DNA of 64,000 bases, from assembly GCA_028685185.1 (NCBI GenBank), contig JAQUEK010000001.1, forward strand, positions 252,248 through 316,247. Direction: 5' to 3'. Both the position numbers and the translations under genes were made by a program. Origin of the DNA: Candidatus Altimarinota bacterium. GTDB lineage: Bacteria > Patescibacteriota > Gracilibacteria > BD1-5 > UBA2023. The notes beneath the pieces are model-generated. The model made no database searches, was not told where the DNA came from, and saw only the letters and a program-made list of their open reading frames with translations. Shown one piece after another: positions 54,074-64,000 of this stretch. The first letter of the stretch is position 1. Every line of letters begins with the position of its first letter.

Positions 54074-56322
54074 ATAATTGGTTCAGAGAATTCTTCAATT
54101 TTCTTTATTACATCTTTTTGCTCTTCTTGAGTTATCTTTTTAGCCTCTTCCAGTGGACGTGAATATTTTGATCTCGATATCTTGTACAGCTCCTCTATGA
54201 AAGCTTTATCAACCTTAGGATCCTCCAAATATAAAGCCCTCAAGCTGAATGGATCCTTAACCTGTCATTTCACTATCATCTTAGCATAGAACTCCCTTTG
54301 ACTCAAATTAGCAAGGTCGTATGTATCTATGAACGGATCGAAATGCTGTTTCATATAAATAGCATCTTCTGAAGAGATCCTGAAGCTCACAAGGGTTCAT
54401 ACGTTTCAAAAAAGGCTCTCTGAAATCTTCGGTGGAATCTGCTTTATGTATTGATGTGCAACAGTAAGTCATAATCAGTATTTTCTTGCTTCTGCAAGTA
54501 TCTCATTGAAAGTTTCTGTAGCAAAGTTCTGGAACTCGTCAACATATAGGAAAAACGGCCTTCTGTTATTTTTATCTTCACTTTGCCTGGACATTGAAGT
54601 CTGAAATATTTTTGTTATAAGCATCGCTCATAGGAATCACATTATCTCCTCCTGTAACTTTCATTTCGGAAGTTTCACAAGAAGGATTTTTCATTCATCC
54701 ATCATTTGCTTGAAATCAAGCTTATTCTCTTTGGAAATGAAGATATTCTTTATCATATCTATGGAAAGAAGCTGTCAGACCTTGTTTAATATCGGCATTA
54801 TCGCCTCGGTATTGAATTGCTGTGACCATCATGCGAATTCATTCGTCCAGAAATTCTTAACGACATCATCTTGTATGGCCTCGATCATCTCATATCTGAA
54901 ATCTTTGTTGGTCAAGGCTCTTATTATATCGAAAATGGTTGAACCAGGCTTATCCAGAAGAGCTAGAAAAATCATACGCAACACATGTTCAAGCTTAGGA
55001 TTCCAGTTGGCTCAGAAAAATTTCTTGAATATATCTATGAATCATTTCGCAAGAACCTGTTTTGACTCATTTCCTCTTATATCCAAAGGATTCATGCAGA
55101 ATGGGAATTTTTCATCGGTCGGATCGAATATTATGACATCTTTCTTCCTTGATTCGGGAATATTCATCAATGCTTCTTCGAATAGGTCACCATGAGGATC
55201 GATTATTCAGATTCATTTTCATCATTTTATATCGCTTATGAAAAGCGATGCTAGGAACTTTGATTTTCAGACTCATGTCTTTCCTATGACATAGGTATGT
55301 CTCAGTCTGTCTTCATCATATATTCAGACAGGAACTCTTATTGATCTATAATCTGAAACTCATATGACATTCATATTCTCCGGTCAATCGATCGGACATA
55401 TCTCTCAATTTTGAAGTACCTTATAATCGATTGTAGGAACTCATATCGGCAGAGCAAGCTTTCTCGCTGTAACCTTAAGCAGGCTTGTTTCGGATTTTGG
55501 ATTTTGCGGGAAGTGATAAAAAGAAGTGATTTCTTCGGAAGTTAAAATAAGCTTTTTAAGCGGCGCATTTCAGCTTATGAATGGTTCTAAAGATAAGATG
55601 TTGTAATGTATGTTCAATTTGAAATGGTTCAGCGGGTAATTCTTAAAAACCAAAAAATTGTTAAATATCGCCTTTATCCTTGAAATGGCAAATTCTTTAG
55701 ACGTCGATTCTGCTAAAATATATATTTTTGTTTCAAAAAGCTCCTTGTGGATTTTTTCATTGAAATACTTATATCCTGCAGATTTCCAGTCTTTTTGCGT
55801 TTTGAAATTGAAAAGGTATTTGAAGAATGTAAGAGATAGGAATATCTTGAAGAAGAAGAATTGGAATCTTGATTTGAAATAGAATCAGATTCATTCTTCA
55901 TGTATAGGCTTAGCTTCAATGAAAATTCAAAATCTGTCATTTATCACGTCGAAATTCTCAAAGCTGCGAAATAGGTTGAAAACGAAATCGGTTCATTCGG
56001 TTTCATCCACCTTAAAGGGGAAGAACCAGCTATTGTCCAAAATTATCTCTCATACTACAACTTTTTCGGTCTTATAATTGAAGATATCCTTTTCGTCCTT
56101 TATGATCTGAAAATCATTGAATGATGTATAGAACTTCGATTCGATAGATGAATATATTTCATCTGCACAGGAAAGAGAATAAAAATACTCTCACTTGAAA
56201 TAATTCAATCAGAAGATGAATTTGTTTCATTCCAAAGTCTTACCTATTTCATTCAAAAAATTTTTAAATACGCTCTTTCACTTATTGTATCAATGATACA
56301 TTTTTATGAGATAATTATGCAT
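54070..56322 (-). CDS. VirD4/TraG-like type IV secretion ATPase
   Basis: A 750-residue protein. An N-terminal half with a weak hydrophobic segment (FQFFFFKIFLSLTFFKYLF near 160) leads to the motor: Walker A GKTGVGKSKF near 340, IIDPHGDLFEEAL near 370, Walker B FFLYVDEFQNFATET near 592, then ILAEARKYGLGLTVAHQYIK, the TraG/TraD-type C-terminal motif. It is probably a DNA-translocating coupling protein or CPR-type pilus ATPase. UGA codes the Walker A glycines. No relaxase or other conjugation gene is in the window. It overlaps the GGDEF stop by 4 bp. Confidence 0.82.
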
Positions 56323-56429
56323 CTTCTGGTTTTATCTATAAATTATACTATTTCAAGTATACCAAAAAAGTGTGATTTATCAAAATTTTATGGTATTTTT
56401 ATGCGGATGTAATTAAATGATAGCAACAA

Positions 56430-56468
56430 AAAAACCTGAAGACCAATATGATTATCAGGTTTTTATAA
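56430..56468 (-). terminator. Terminator after infB
   Basis: AAAACCTGA and TCAGGTTTT arms with A- and T-runs, 30 bp past the infB stop on the minus strand, before the ATPase start. Confidence 0.82.
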
Positions 56469-56501
56469 AAATTACTTTAGATTAATTTAAGCTTTGGCAG
56501 G

Positions 56502-58964
56502 CTATCCTTTTCTCTGAACGACTTTATAGAATTCCAATAGATCTCAGACTTCAACCTTCACTTCTCATTTGAAAGCAATTCAGCATTCGCTTGGAGCCTC
56601 AATTTCGTGAACATCCATAACTCATGATTTCAAGCTTACAACCTCTCAGTTTCAGATTTTCTTTCCATTTCTTATGACACGTATCTTTGCCTTATTCTCG
56701 ATTTTTCAAGAAGTAGCTTCAAGTCATAGGACCAATCTTTCTTTTGAATTGAAGAATATCTGTTTGACTTTTGCTTCTCATAGATCAAGATCTTCGTGTT
56801 TTATGTCTATCATTCAAGTTATTATCGATTCGATTTTCTCCAATATATGATAGATTACCTTCTTATTTATCACCTCTATTTTAGAATTATTCAAAGTATG
56901 CTTTGCTTGTCAGACATATCATACATTGTATCACACAAGGATTGCCTGACTAGTTCAAGCCATAAGCACATCAGAATCATTTATCTCTCAAACTCAGCTA
57001 TGTATTATATGGGTTTTTATTTCAGCTGTTCAAAGCTTGAACAAAGCTTCTTTAAGGGCTTCAAGGCTTCAGTTTGATTCAGCCTTAAGAACTATTTTCA
57101 ATTGTTTAAGGTTTCATGTCTTTATCCTGTTCAATAGAAGCTCAAGTGAAGCTCATTCGAATTTATTTATGCTTCTTGAAGATTTTACAAGCTTATAATC
57201 ATGTGACTTAGCTCTTGCAGTCTCAACATCAGCAACAACCTGCAATATATCTCATCATTCTACAACTTCATTCAATCAAGATATCAATATAGGAGTGGAT
57301 GGTCAAGCGCTTTCAATATTCTTTCACTTGAAATCCTTCAGGAATTTTATCCTTCAGAAAGATTGTGCACAAGTGACAACGTCTCATTTTCTCAGTGTTC
57401 ATGTATTGACAAGAAGCGTAGCTAAAGGTCATAATTTTGCATCCAAATGCGATTCGATGATAGTTGCGATTGCAGATCTTTCTGGATTAGCTTTAAGCTC
57501 CTGCATTTCAGAAACAAGAAGTATCATATCAAGCAATGTTTCAATTCAAAGTCCTGTATGGGCTGAAACCGGAACTACGACAGTTGTTCATCCCCAATCC
57601 TCTGGCTGAAGTCATTGTTCTGCCAATTGTCATTTTACAAGATCTATATTTGCACCTGGTTTATCCATCTTATTTACAGCAACGATTATAGGAACTCAGG
57701 CTTCTTTCGCATGGTTAATACTTTCGATTGTCTGCGGTTTCATTCATTCATCTCAAGCAACAACTATTATAGCTATATCTGTAAGTTTTGCTCATCTTGC
57801 CCTCATTATACTGAAAGCTTCATGTCAAGGAGTATCTAAGAATGTTATCTTCTTTCAATCCCTATCAACCTGATATGCTCAAATCTTTTGTGTTATTCAT
57901 CCGGCTTCTCACGATGCTACTTGTGTTTTTCTTATATAATCAAGAATAGATGTCTTACCGTGATCGACATGTCACATTATGCTTATTATAGGTGATCTTT
58001 CGATAGCTTTTGCAGGATCCTCATTCTTTATAAGCTCTGATATGTTTCATTCAAGAAGGCTTGCCATTGAAACGGCCTGTTCCTTATCCTTGATGACTTT
58101 TATTCAGAAAGTCTCTGCGATTATGAAACACGTGTCGAAATCAACCTTTGAATTAAGATTGACCATCATTCAGTTCTTCAGGAATTCTCCTATTATTTTC
58201 GGTATTACTATTCAGATCTTTTCGCTGAATTCCTTTACTGTAAGGAAATCTGGAATCGCAACATTCAATCATGTCTTATCAACAAGTGTCTGTTTTATGT
58301 CTTCAACTGATTTTTCTCTTTTTGAATCGAATGATTTCTTTGATCTTCTGAAAGATCCATCATCTTCATCGGAAAATCATTTCATTTTATATGATTTCTT
58401 TCCTCAAAACCTTTTTTCTGAATAATCATTCTGGTGACTAAATCATCATTTTGGCTTATCTTTGCTGAATCATCAGCTAAATCACGTTTTAAGCTCTTTT
58501 TTCTGTGATCAGAATTTTGCATGAACAGCATCGCTATCAATGCTTGTTTCCTCTTTTATTATGCTTACTACATTTTTTTCAATTTCTTCAGGTTTTTCTT
58601 TTTTTTCTGGTAATTCCACTTTTCTTTCAAATTTCTCTTCTCTATTGAATCTTTCTGTTTTTTCTGATTTGAATTGGTTTGTTTCTATTCTAACTTCTTT
58701 GATCACTTCTGCCTTCTTAGGGGCTGCTTCAAATGTGATGGTTGATCCTGGTTTCTTGATTTTAAGTCTTGATAGGTTTTCTTTAGGCTCAACGAAAGAT
58801 TCCTCCTCTTTTACTGGAGTTTCAATCTGCTCTTCAGCTACCTCTACTTTCTTGGCTTTTATCTTAAGCTTCACTGCAGGCTTTCCTGATTCTTTCTTGT
58901 CATCATCGGTATTGGCAGGTATCTGTGAGTAATAGTCATCAATATTTGTGTTCGTTTGAGTCAT
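56502..58964 (-). CDS. infB: Translation initiation factor IF-2
   Basis: GTPase that binds fMet-tRNA and joins subunits. It is 820 residues. A long charged N-terminal region (1-190, Lys/Glu-rich with [10 protein letters not shown]) is followed by the IF2 N domain and the G domain with [11 protein letters not shown] (G1). Downstream domains II and III and the C-terminal fMet-binding barrel end in VVQRKG. Glycines of the G domain are often UGA. It is monocistronic with its own terminator; the usual nusA/rbfA neighbours are absent. Confidence 0.96.
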
Positions 58965-59085
58965 GAAATTGTGTCAAAATTATTATTAAAAATGTAAAAA
59001 GAATCTCTTCTTTTTACTCTGAATTAACCTAAGTTAGATATTAGTATATCCTTTTTACAAAAAAGTCAAATGAGCTCAAAAAAAC

Positions 59086-59115
59086 AAGATTCGGTCACTC
59101 GGACCGAATCTTTAA
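59086..59115 (-). terminator. Terminator after the peroxiredoxin gene
   Basis: AAGATTCGGTC and GACCGAATCTT arms with CACTC-type loop; the T-run lies on the minus strand, after the peroxiredoxin stop. Confidence 0.85.
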
Positions 59116-59160
59116 TGTTTTTATGAAGAATGATAACAGATTTACAGGATCATGTTATTG

Positions 59161-59772
59161 TTATTTCAGAGCGTCAGCGACTTCTCATGCTATTTTAATA
59201 GATGGTGTCAATGTCTTGTTTCATATTACCCATTTAGCTGGACATGCAGTTCCTGGATTTTCTCTCATAAATTGAAGTGCTTCTATCTTTCTTATCAATT
59301 CATTGCTGTTTCTTCCAAGCGGACCTGAAGTTATCTCTATTCATCTGCAAATACCGTCAGGATCTATTATGAATGTTCATCTTGCAGCAATTCAGGTATT
59401 GTAATCAAGTATCCCGTATGAATCAGCGATATCTCAATTATGGTCAGCAAGCATCAGATAAGGGAATCATTCCATGAGTTTCTCATTTTTTACCCATGCT
59501 CTGTGAGAAAATTGGGTATCTGTCGATGCTGCCAATACAACTACGCCTAAATCATCGAATATCTGCTTTGCATCTGCCATATCCTTAAGTTCAGTCGGGC
59601 ATACGAAAGTAAAATCAGCAGGATAATAAAACAATACAACCCAATTTCACCTTAAATCTTCGGATGATATAAGCACTTCTGAGTCTTTTATGGGATTATA
59701 TGCTGGAAGTTCGAATTCAGGAGCCTCTGAATCTATCGAAACGCTTTGCATTCAGTTTTCATATTCACACAT
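59161..59772 (-). CDS. Typical 2-Cys peroxiredoxin (AhpC/Prx family)
   Basis: Thiol peroxidase that reduces H2O2 and organic peroxides. It is 203 residues. The peroxidatic Cys lies in YPADFTFVCPTEL near 56; the resolving Cys in TACPAKW near 175; the Arg of the active site is expected in ARGTFIIDPDGI. UGA codes the G of RG and AG. With nrdD (strictly anaerobic) it suggests a fermenter that meets oxygen at times. Confidence 0.94.
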
Positions 59773-59853
59773 GGTTTTTTTAAGTTAAAAAATAACTTGT
59801 TAAGTATATTTGAATTAATCCTAAAATCAAATAACTTGAAAAGAGTTTTTTGG

Positions 59854-61026
59854 CTAAGCATATATTTCCTTTCTAAGCGGCGCACAAAGAATCTTTCATT
59901 TCGGATCAATGGCATATTCTATTATTTTCTCAGGAGTAAGGAGTTCATAGAATCTCCTTTTTGTCTCAAAAAACCTTTGCATCAAAACTCATCTGCTGTC
60001 TGTCAGCAGATTTCAGATTGAATTTGTTTGATCATTGTTTCAATGATTTACATATGAACAATAGAGAATATTAAATGAAGGATCTATCATCATCTTGAAA
60101 TGATTATCATAGAACAAGTGCTCGCAATCCATTTCCAAAGAGACTCACTTCATTTTTGCAGCATTTTCCGTATAACCCTTTAGTCTATGTTTTGTCCTGT
60201 GCAATAGGATTTCCTTTCCATCCTTTTTTAATATGAAAATACCATTTTGTTCTTTTGATACGATGAAATTGAATTGTTTCTTAAGGGCACTGAGGATCTC
60301 TTCAAAATCGATTTGGTTGAAATAAATATGTTCTTCCATCTCTTGCTTATCCTTTGAGGGAAGCGCAGATTTGAAATATATGCTTTGATTTCATAATTTA
60401 AAGCTAAGATCGATAAGACTGGCGATGTTTTCTATCTTGAGTATATCATTTGCATTATAAACAGATGAGTATTGATCCAAAGAAATTGAGAAAGACAGAT
60501 CAAGATCAGGAAACCTTTCTTTTAATTTCAATAATTCAGCTGAATTTGAATCATTTCTCACAACTCCTCATCTTGTCACAAAGCTTATCTTTCTGATTCA
60601 TTTTTTTGCAAGTTCTTCGATGAATAATGGAAAATTTTTCATATCCATGAGCTCTCATCAGGTAAAGATAACTTCTTTCACATGTTTCAATCTTGATGAA
60701 TATTTCCTCAATACTATCAAGGACTGTTCAAAATCAAGGTCAGCTCCTAGATTATCATGTCAATGAAGACAATGCAGACACTTATGGAAACAGTTATTTC
60801 AAAGGTTTATCTCGACTTTCAATCATTCCTTGTTAAGCAATTCAGCATATTCTGCCTCATTTGAGAAAATTGTTTTTTTAGACATGAGTGATCTTATGTT
60901 TTCCAATACATGATCCTGGTATTTTTCAATTCACATCTTAGAGGCAATATCGTAGCCGGCAAATCCATTTATATCTTGGATTAGGTCATTTCTATCTTTA
61001 GCTACAGCATTTGAATTCGCAACCAC
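59854..61026 (-). CDS. Radical SAM protein with SPASM-like C-terminus
   Basis: A 390-residue iron-sulfur enzyme of unknown substrate. The cluster motif CFHKCLHC (CX3CX2C) lies near residue 70; EVIFTGGELMDMKNFPLFIE is the SAM-binding GGE region. The C-terminus has Cys in LYCSYVNHG and ILCAPLRK, which could hold a second cluster. GTG at 61026 is chosen as start because an AAGGA ribosome-binding site is 9 bases upstream and a TTGACA/TATAAT promoter lies just before it, inside the longer frame that begins TTG 61119. It is followed 80 bp later by the peroxiredoxin gene. Confidence 0.82.
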
Positions 61027-61054
61027 TATATTTTCCTTTTTAAATATTTTTTTG

Positions 61055-61082
61055 ATTATAGAGACTTTTAATAATTTGTCAA
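61055..61082 (-). promoter_or_regulatory. Consensus sigma70 promoter of the radical SAM gene
   Basis: On the minus strand TTGACA (61082-61077) and TATAAT (61060-61055) are perfect and 16 bases apart. The expected start of transcription is near 61048, about 22 bases before the GTG. Confidence 0.8.
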
Positions 61083-61163
61083 CATTTGAATTGGTTATAT
61101 TAAATCTTGAAAAAAACAATTAAAATCCTATAATTTGCGAGATTTATTTTTTATAGTTTGAAT

Positions 61164-61904
61164 ATGTGAAAAGAGGTTATCTTGAAAATAGATAATATTG
61201 ATAAGATCCTTGACAAGAAACAGATCCTGTTTTGAGTTGACCTGGAGATTTATTCTTGAGAGGTCTTCTGATTTCTCTGACCGAATTGAGCATGAAAGAC
61301 AACGACTATGAAATGCATACTTGACCTTATAAAACCTGATAATTGAGAGATATTCATATTATGAAACAAAGGCCTTTCAAAGGAAACGAAGAATCAGATA
61401 GGTTTCATGCCTGAAAACACATATCTATACAAATATCTTACCTGATATGAATTCCTTGAATTCAATGGAAAGTTTTTTGATATGCCAGAGCAGATTCTCA
61501 ATGAAAAGATATATGAGCTTCTCGAAAAGGTATGATTGAAAGAATCAGCTAATAAGCTTTTGGTGAAATATTCAAAATGAATGCTTCAAAGAATCGGTCT
61601 TGCGCAAGCAATAATTAATGACCCGAAAATCGTGTTTCTTGATGAGCCTATGAGCTGACTTGATCCAATATGAAGAAAAATGGTGAAGAACCTGATTCTT
61701 GAACTTAAAAAAAATTGAACAACCGTATTTTTCAATACTCATATCCTATCAGACGTTGAATCGATCTGTGATAGGTTTGCCATAATACATAAATGAAAGA
61801 TTATAGCCGAAGACAAGGTAAAGAATCTTACAGAACCTCTTGAAGATTATTTCATAGGGAAAATTCAGGAAAATTCAGAAGAAAAATATATTGAAGTAAA
61901 ATAA
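61164..61904 (+). CDS. ABC transporter ATP-binding protein
   Basis: A 246-residue nucleotide-binding subunit. Walker A GPNGAGKTT near 46, in which two of the glycines are UGA; IGFMPENTYLYKYLTGYEFL as in drug/antibiotic-exporter types; signature YSKGMLQRIGLAQAI near 140; Walker B IVFLDEPMSGLDPIG; H-loop FNTHILSDVE. Start ATG 61164 (Met-Gly) has no clear ribosome-binding site; an AGAGG site stands before a TTG six codons later, which is the alternative start. No permease gene follows; mnmA is next after about 150 bp. Confidence 0.93.
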
Positions 61905-62058
61905 TTATCTTACCTTTCATTATTATCATATTTCCTTTTATTCTTATCTTCTTTAAGATAAATTTTTTCTTTAGTAAAAAATAATATATTATATTTTTTT
62001 AAAGTTTGCAAATTCACTTGTGATAATTAAAATAAATAAGCTTTAAAATAACTTAAAA

Positions 62059-63111
62059 ATGAAGAAAAAAAGAGTATTGGTATGACTTTCATGATGAGTG
62101 GATTCAGCCGTAACAGCATATCTTCTGCAAAAAGAAGGATATGAGGTCTGCGCATGATTCATGAAGAATTATATCAGCGAAGAGGAAAATTGTCCTACGA
62201 AGGAAGATAGGGATGAAGCAATAAAAGTAGCTTCATTTCTTGGCATCAAGACATTCATAATATTTGATTTCAGAGAGGAATATAACAAGAAAGTTGTTGA
62301 TTATATTTATGATGGATATAAATCATGAATTACCCCAAACCCTGATATACTCTGCAATTCTGAAATAAAATTCAAGCTTTTCCTTGAAAAGGCTATGGAA
62401 TTATGATTTGATTATATAGCAACAGGACATTATGCAAGGATTGAGGAGACCGGTCTCCAATACAGATTGCTGAAATGAATCGACGAAACAAAGGATCAAT
62501 CCTATTTCCTATCATGATTGAATCAATTCCAGCTTTCAAAATCACTATTTCCGATTTGATGAATAAAGAAGACAGAAGTCAGGAAAATAGCAGAAGAGAT
62601 ATGACTTCCTAATGCAAAAAGAAAGGATAGCCAATGAATATGTTTCGTATGAAAGGTTGATATGCATAAATTCCTAGAAAAGAAAATCCCTACTGAAATA
62701 GGGAATATAGTAGACACAAGTGGACATATACTTGGACAACATAAATGAGCCTGGTATTATACTATAGGTCAGAGGAAATGAATAGAGATATGATGATGAC
62801 CTGCTCTTTTTGTAATAAAAAAAGATGTTGAAAAAAATGAGATTATCGTTTGAAATGAAAATGAACTAGAATTATATTCAAATTCACTAACCGCATCTAA
62901 ATGGCATTGGATATGAGATAAACTATCATTTCCTATAGAATGATCAGTAAAGGTGAGATATAGACAATCCGATCAGGAGGTTGAAATGTTTGATTTATGA
63001 AATGATAGGATAGAGGCAAAATTCAAAGAAGCACAAAGGGCCATAACTTCAGGGCAGACAATTGCACTATATATCTGAGATATGCTCGTTGGAAGCTGAA
63101 CTATTGATTAA
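62059..63111 (+). CDS. mnmA: tRNA 2-thiouridylase MnmA
   Basis: ATP-dependent enzyme making 2-thiouridine at U34 of Lys/Glu/Gln tRNAs. It is 350 residues. PP-loop VGLSGGVDSAV near 8-18 (GG coded by UGA-UGA), the catalytic Cys in NPDILCNSEIKF near 98, DYIATGHYAR, KDQSYFLSGL, and the second Cys in DSQGICFVG near 195. WYYTIGQRKGIEIGGG and the C-terminal barrel with SGQTIALY follow. Its last 11 bp overlap a convergent 42-residue gene. Confidence 0.96.
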
Positions 63112-63229
63112 GCATCTCAACTGCAGCAGTATCATAATCCTTCAGTTCTCTTTTTTCATTTGAAAGAATATTCAAAACGTTCTTGAGAGGCTTTTTTCTT
63201 TTTTTGACTAATTCCGGATTTATTACCAT
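63101..63229 (-). CDS. Small basic hypothetical protein, 42 residues
   Basis: A short frame MVINPELVKKRKKPLKNVLN..., ending LNQ and TAG. It has the best Shine-Dalgarno site of the window (AAGGAG, 7 bases before ATG) and a TATAAT-type box about 60 bp upstream, which supports it despite its size. No UGA and no recognised family. It overlaps the mnmA 3' end by 11 bp. Confidence 0.6.
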   Translation of the reverse strand: MVINPELVKKRKKPLKNVLNILSNEKRELKDYDTAAVEMLNQ

Positions 63230-63514
63230 GACACACTCCTTCTTAAGATTTTTATTTTTGTGATTTAATTATAATGTATAATGTTAATTAAACCTAAATT
63301 TAGGAAATGATTATATCTTAATATATTGTTGTGATTTATTAAACAATTTATGTAAGTTGTCCATATTGTCTATATAATAATCAAAGATTGATAGTTTATA
63401 AAACAACGAAAATAAGCTAAATATATAGATATCATTACTATTTAAATAGTAATAAAATTGCTATTGAGATCATAAATGACAAATGCTGTCTTTATGGAAT
63501 AAAAAATAGGCATT
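63230..63514. other. AT-rich intergenic region with a perfect 20-bp palindrome
   Basis: No gene is seen. The left part holds promoter-like boxes for the 42-residue gene. At 63434-63453 the sequence ATTACTATTTAAATAGTAAT is a perfect palindrome, a possible operator. The rest shows nothing I can name. Confidence 0.5.
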
Positions 63515-63546
63515 AAAAAAATCTTAGCTTTCACTAAGATTTTTGT
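63515..63546 (-). terminator. Terminator of the tRNA/rRNA unit
   Basis: AAAATCTTAG and CTAAGATTTT arms around CTTTCA, with a T-run on the minus strand, 15 bp past tRNA-Val. Confidence 0.85.
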
Positions 63547-63560
63547 TTTTTTTCAAAATA

Positions 63561-63637
63561 TGGTGGGTGATATTGGATTCGAACCAATGACCCTCTGCTT
63601 GTAAGGCAGATGCTCTCGCCAACTGAGCTAATCACCC
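63561..63637 (-). tRNA. tRNA-Val(UAC)
   Basis: A 77-nt cloverleaf with acceptor GGGTGAT/ATCACCC, anticodon loop CTTACAA (anticodon UAC), TTCGAAT T-loop and encoded CCA. Confidence 0.95.
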
Positions 63638-63657
63638 TAATTATCTGATTGTTTTAA

Positions 63658-63734
63658 TGGTGGGTAATACAAGACTCGAACTTGTGACCTCTTGCATGTC
63701 GAGCAAGCGCTCTAACCAACTGAGCTAATTACCC
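63658..63734 (-). tRNA. tRNA-Val(GAC) with C at position 33
   Basis: A 77-nt cloverleaf with acceptor GGGTAAT/ATTACCC and anticodon arm CTTGC-TCGACAT-GCAAG. By standard numbering the anticodon is GAC (Val) and position 33, almost always U, is C. All stems pair and CCA is encoded, so it looks functional. Confidence 0.85.
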
Positions 63735-63754
63735 GGCACAAATTTAAATATAAT

Positions 63755-63832
63755 TGGTACCCGAGACAGGATTCGAACCTGTGACCTTCAGCTTAGAAGG
63801 CTGCTGCTCTATCCAGGCTGAGCTACTCGGGC
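63755..63832 (-). tRNA. tRNA-Arg(UCU)
   Basis: A 78-nt cloverleaf with acceptor starting GCCCGAG, anticodon loop CTTCTAA (anticodon UCU), TTCGAAT T-loop and encoded CCA. It directly follows the 5S gene in the direction of transcription. Confidence 0.93.
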
Positions 63833-63876
63833 ATGTTTATTTTGCCCCTTGCCATATAAATTTCTTCTTCTACTCA

Positions 63877-64000
63877 TTGTCTTGGCTTTTACCTACTCTT
63901 GCAACCACTGAGGGTAACTACCATCGGCACTACGTGGCTTAACTTCTGTGTTCGGAATGAGAACAGGTGTACCTCACGCGTAATAAAAACCAAGACAATA
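63877..64000 (-). rRNA. rrf: 5S ribosomal RNA
   Basis: On the minus strand the ends TGTCTTGG and CCAAGACA form helix I. Inside are the conserved CCGAACACAGAAGTTAAGCC (loop B/helix III) and GATGGTAGTTACCC. The length is about 120 nt and the 5' end lies at or within a few bases of the window edge. 16S and 23S genes are expected beyond it. Confidence 0.92.

Noticed and set aside
61027..61119. TTG start at 61119 for the radical SAM gene
   Set aside because: A consensus promoter lies within this stretch and a GTG with a good ribosome-binding site follows it.

Overview
The window is AT-rich bacterial chromosomal DNA that only makes sense if UGA is read as glycine (genetic code 25). Under the standard code almost every gene breaks into short pieces. 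With UGA = Gly, long uninterrupted genes appear, and UGA falls on invariant glycines: the two G of GGEEF in a diguanylate cyclase, the Walker A loop of an ABC ATPase, SGGVDS of MnmA, GxxG of a KH protein. All stops found are UAA or UAG. Code 25 is known from the candidate phyla Gracilibacteria (BD1-5) and Absconditabacteria (SR1); the compact layout, small proteins and CPR-type families fit that placement. I cannot separate the two phyla from this window.

Layout. 1-3.4 kb: typA 3' end, rpsU, a sortase with a small membrane protein, then convergent rlmH and a hypothetical. 3.5-4.2 kb: tRNA-Thr, -Tyr, -Leu and rpmE. 4.2-12.1 kb: a minus-strand run of ruvC, ftsA-like, a large membrane-anchored protein and tsaD, plus def, a plus-strand murE and hypotheticals. 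12.3-17.7 kb: a membrane protein, rplJ-rplL behind an L10-type leader with an attenuator, a DHH-family remnant, rlmE, a DsbA-like protein and a DUF177-like protein. 17.7-25.2 kb: rpoD and dnaG (minus), then a shortened PriA-like protein, a class B PBP and a CDF metal transporter (plus). 25.2-28.9 kb: an anaerobic ribonucleotide reductase operon in which the glycyl-radical segment of NrdD is a separate 55-residue gene, preceded by tandem NrdR-like boxes.

29-40.3 kb: methyltransferase, ilvE, a FecR/CHASE2-cyclase pair, a DivIC-like protein, an MBL hydrolase, gyrA and small hypotheticals. 40.3-50.2 kb: a dense minus-strand translation block (rpsP, rpmB, rpsJ, tuf, tRNAs, ftsX, rpmA, rpsG, rpsL, rpsI, rplM, rplQ, rpoA, rpsD, rpsK, rpsM, rpmJ, infA) with an unusual gene order. 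50.3-56.3 kb: a cyclic-nucleotide-binding protein, a Cys-rich zinc-ribbon protein and its 5'-truncated paralogue, a GGDEF protein and a VirD4/TraG-like ATPase. 56.5-64 kb: infB, peroxiredoxin, radical SAM protein, ABC ATPase, mnmA, three tRNAs and 5S rRNA, the last probably the end of an rRNA operon continuing past the right edge.

Most genes serve translation, DNA maintenance and envelope growth. The more individual parts are the split anaerobic RNR, an apparent cyclic-nucleotide and c-di-GMP signalling set, and several degenerate or shortened family members (PriA-like, DHH-like, truncated zinc-ribbon protein). I saw no CRISPR array, insertion sequence or prophage.
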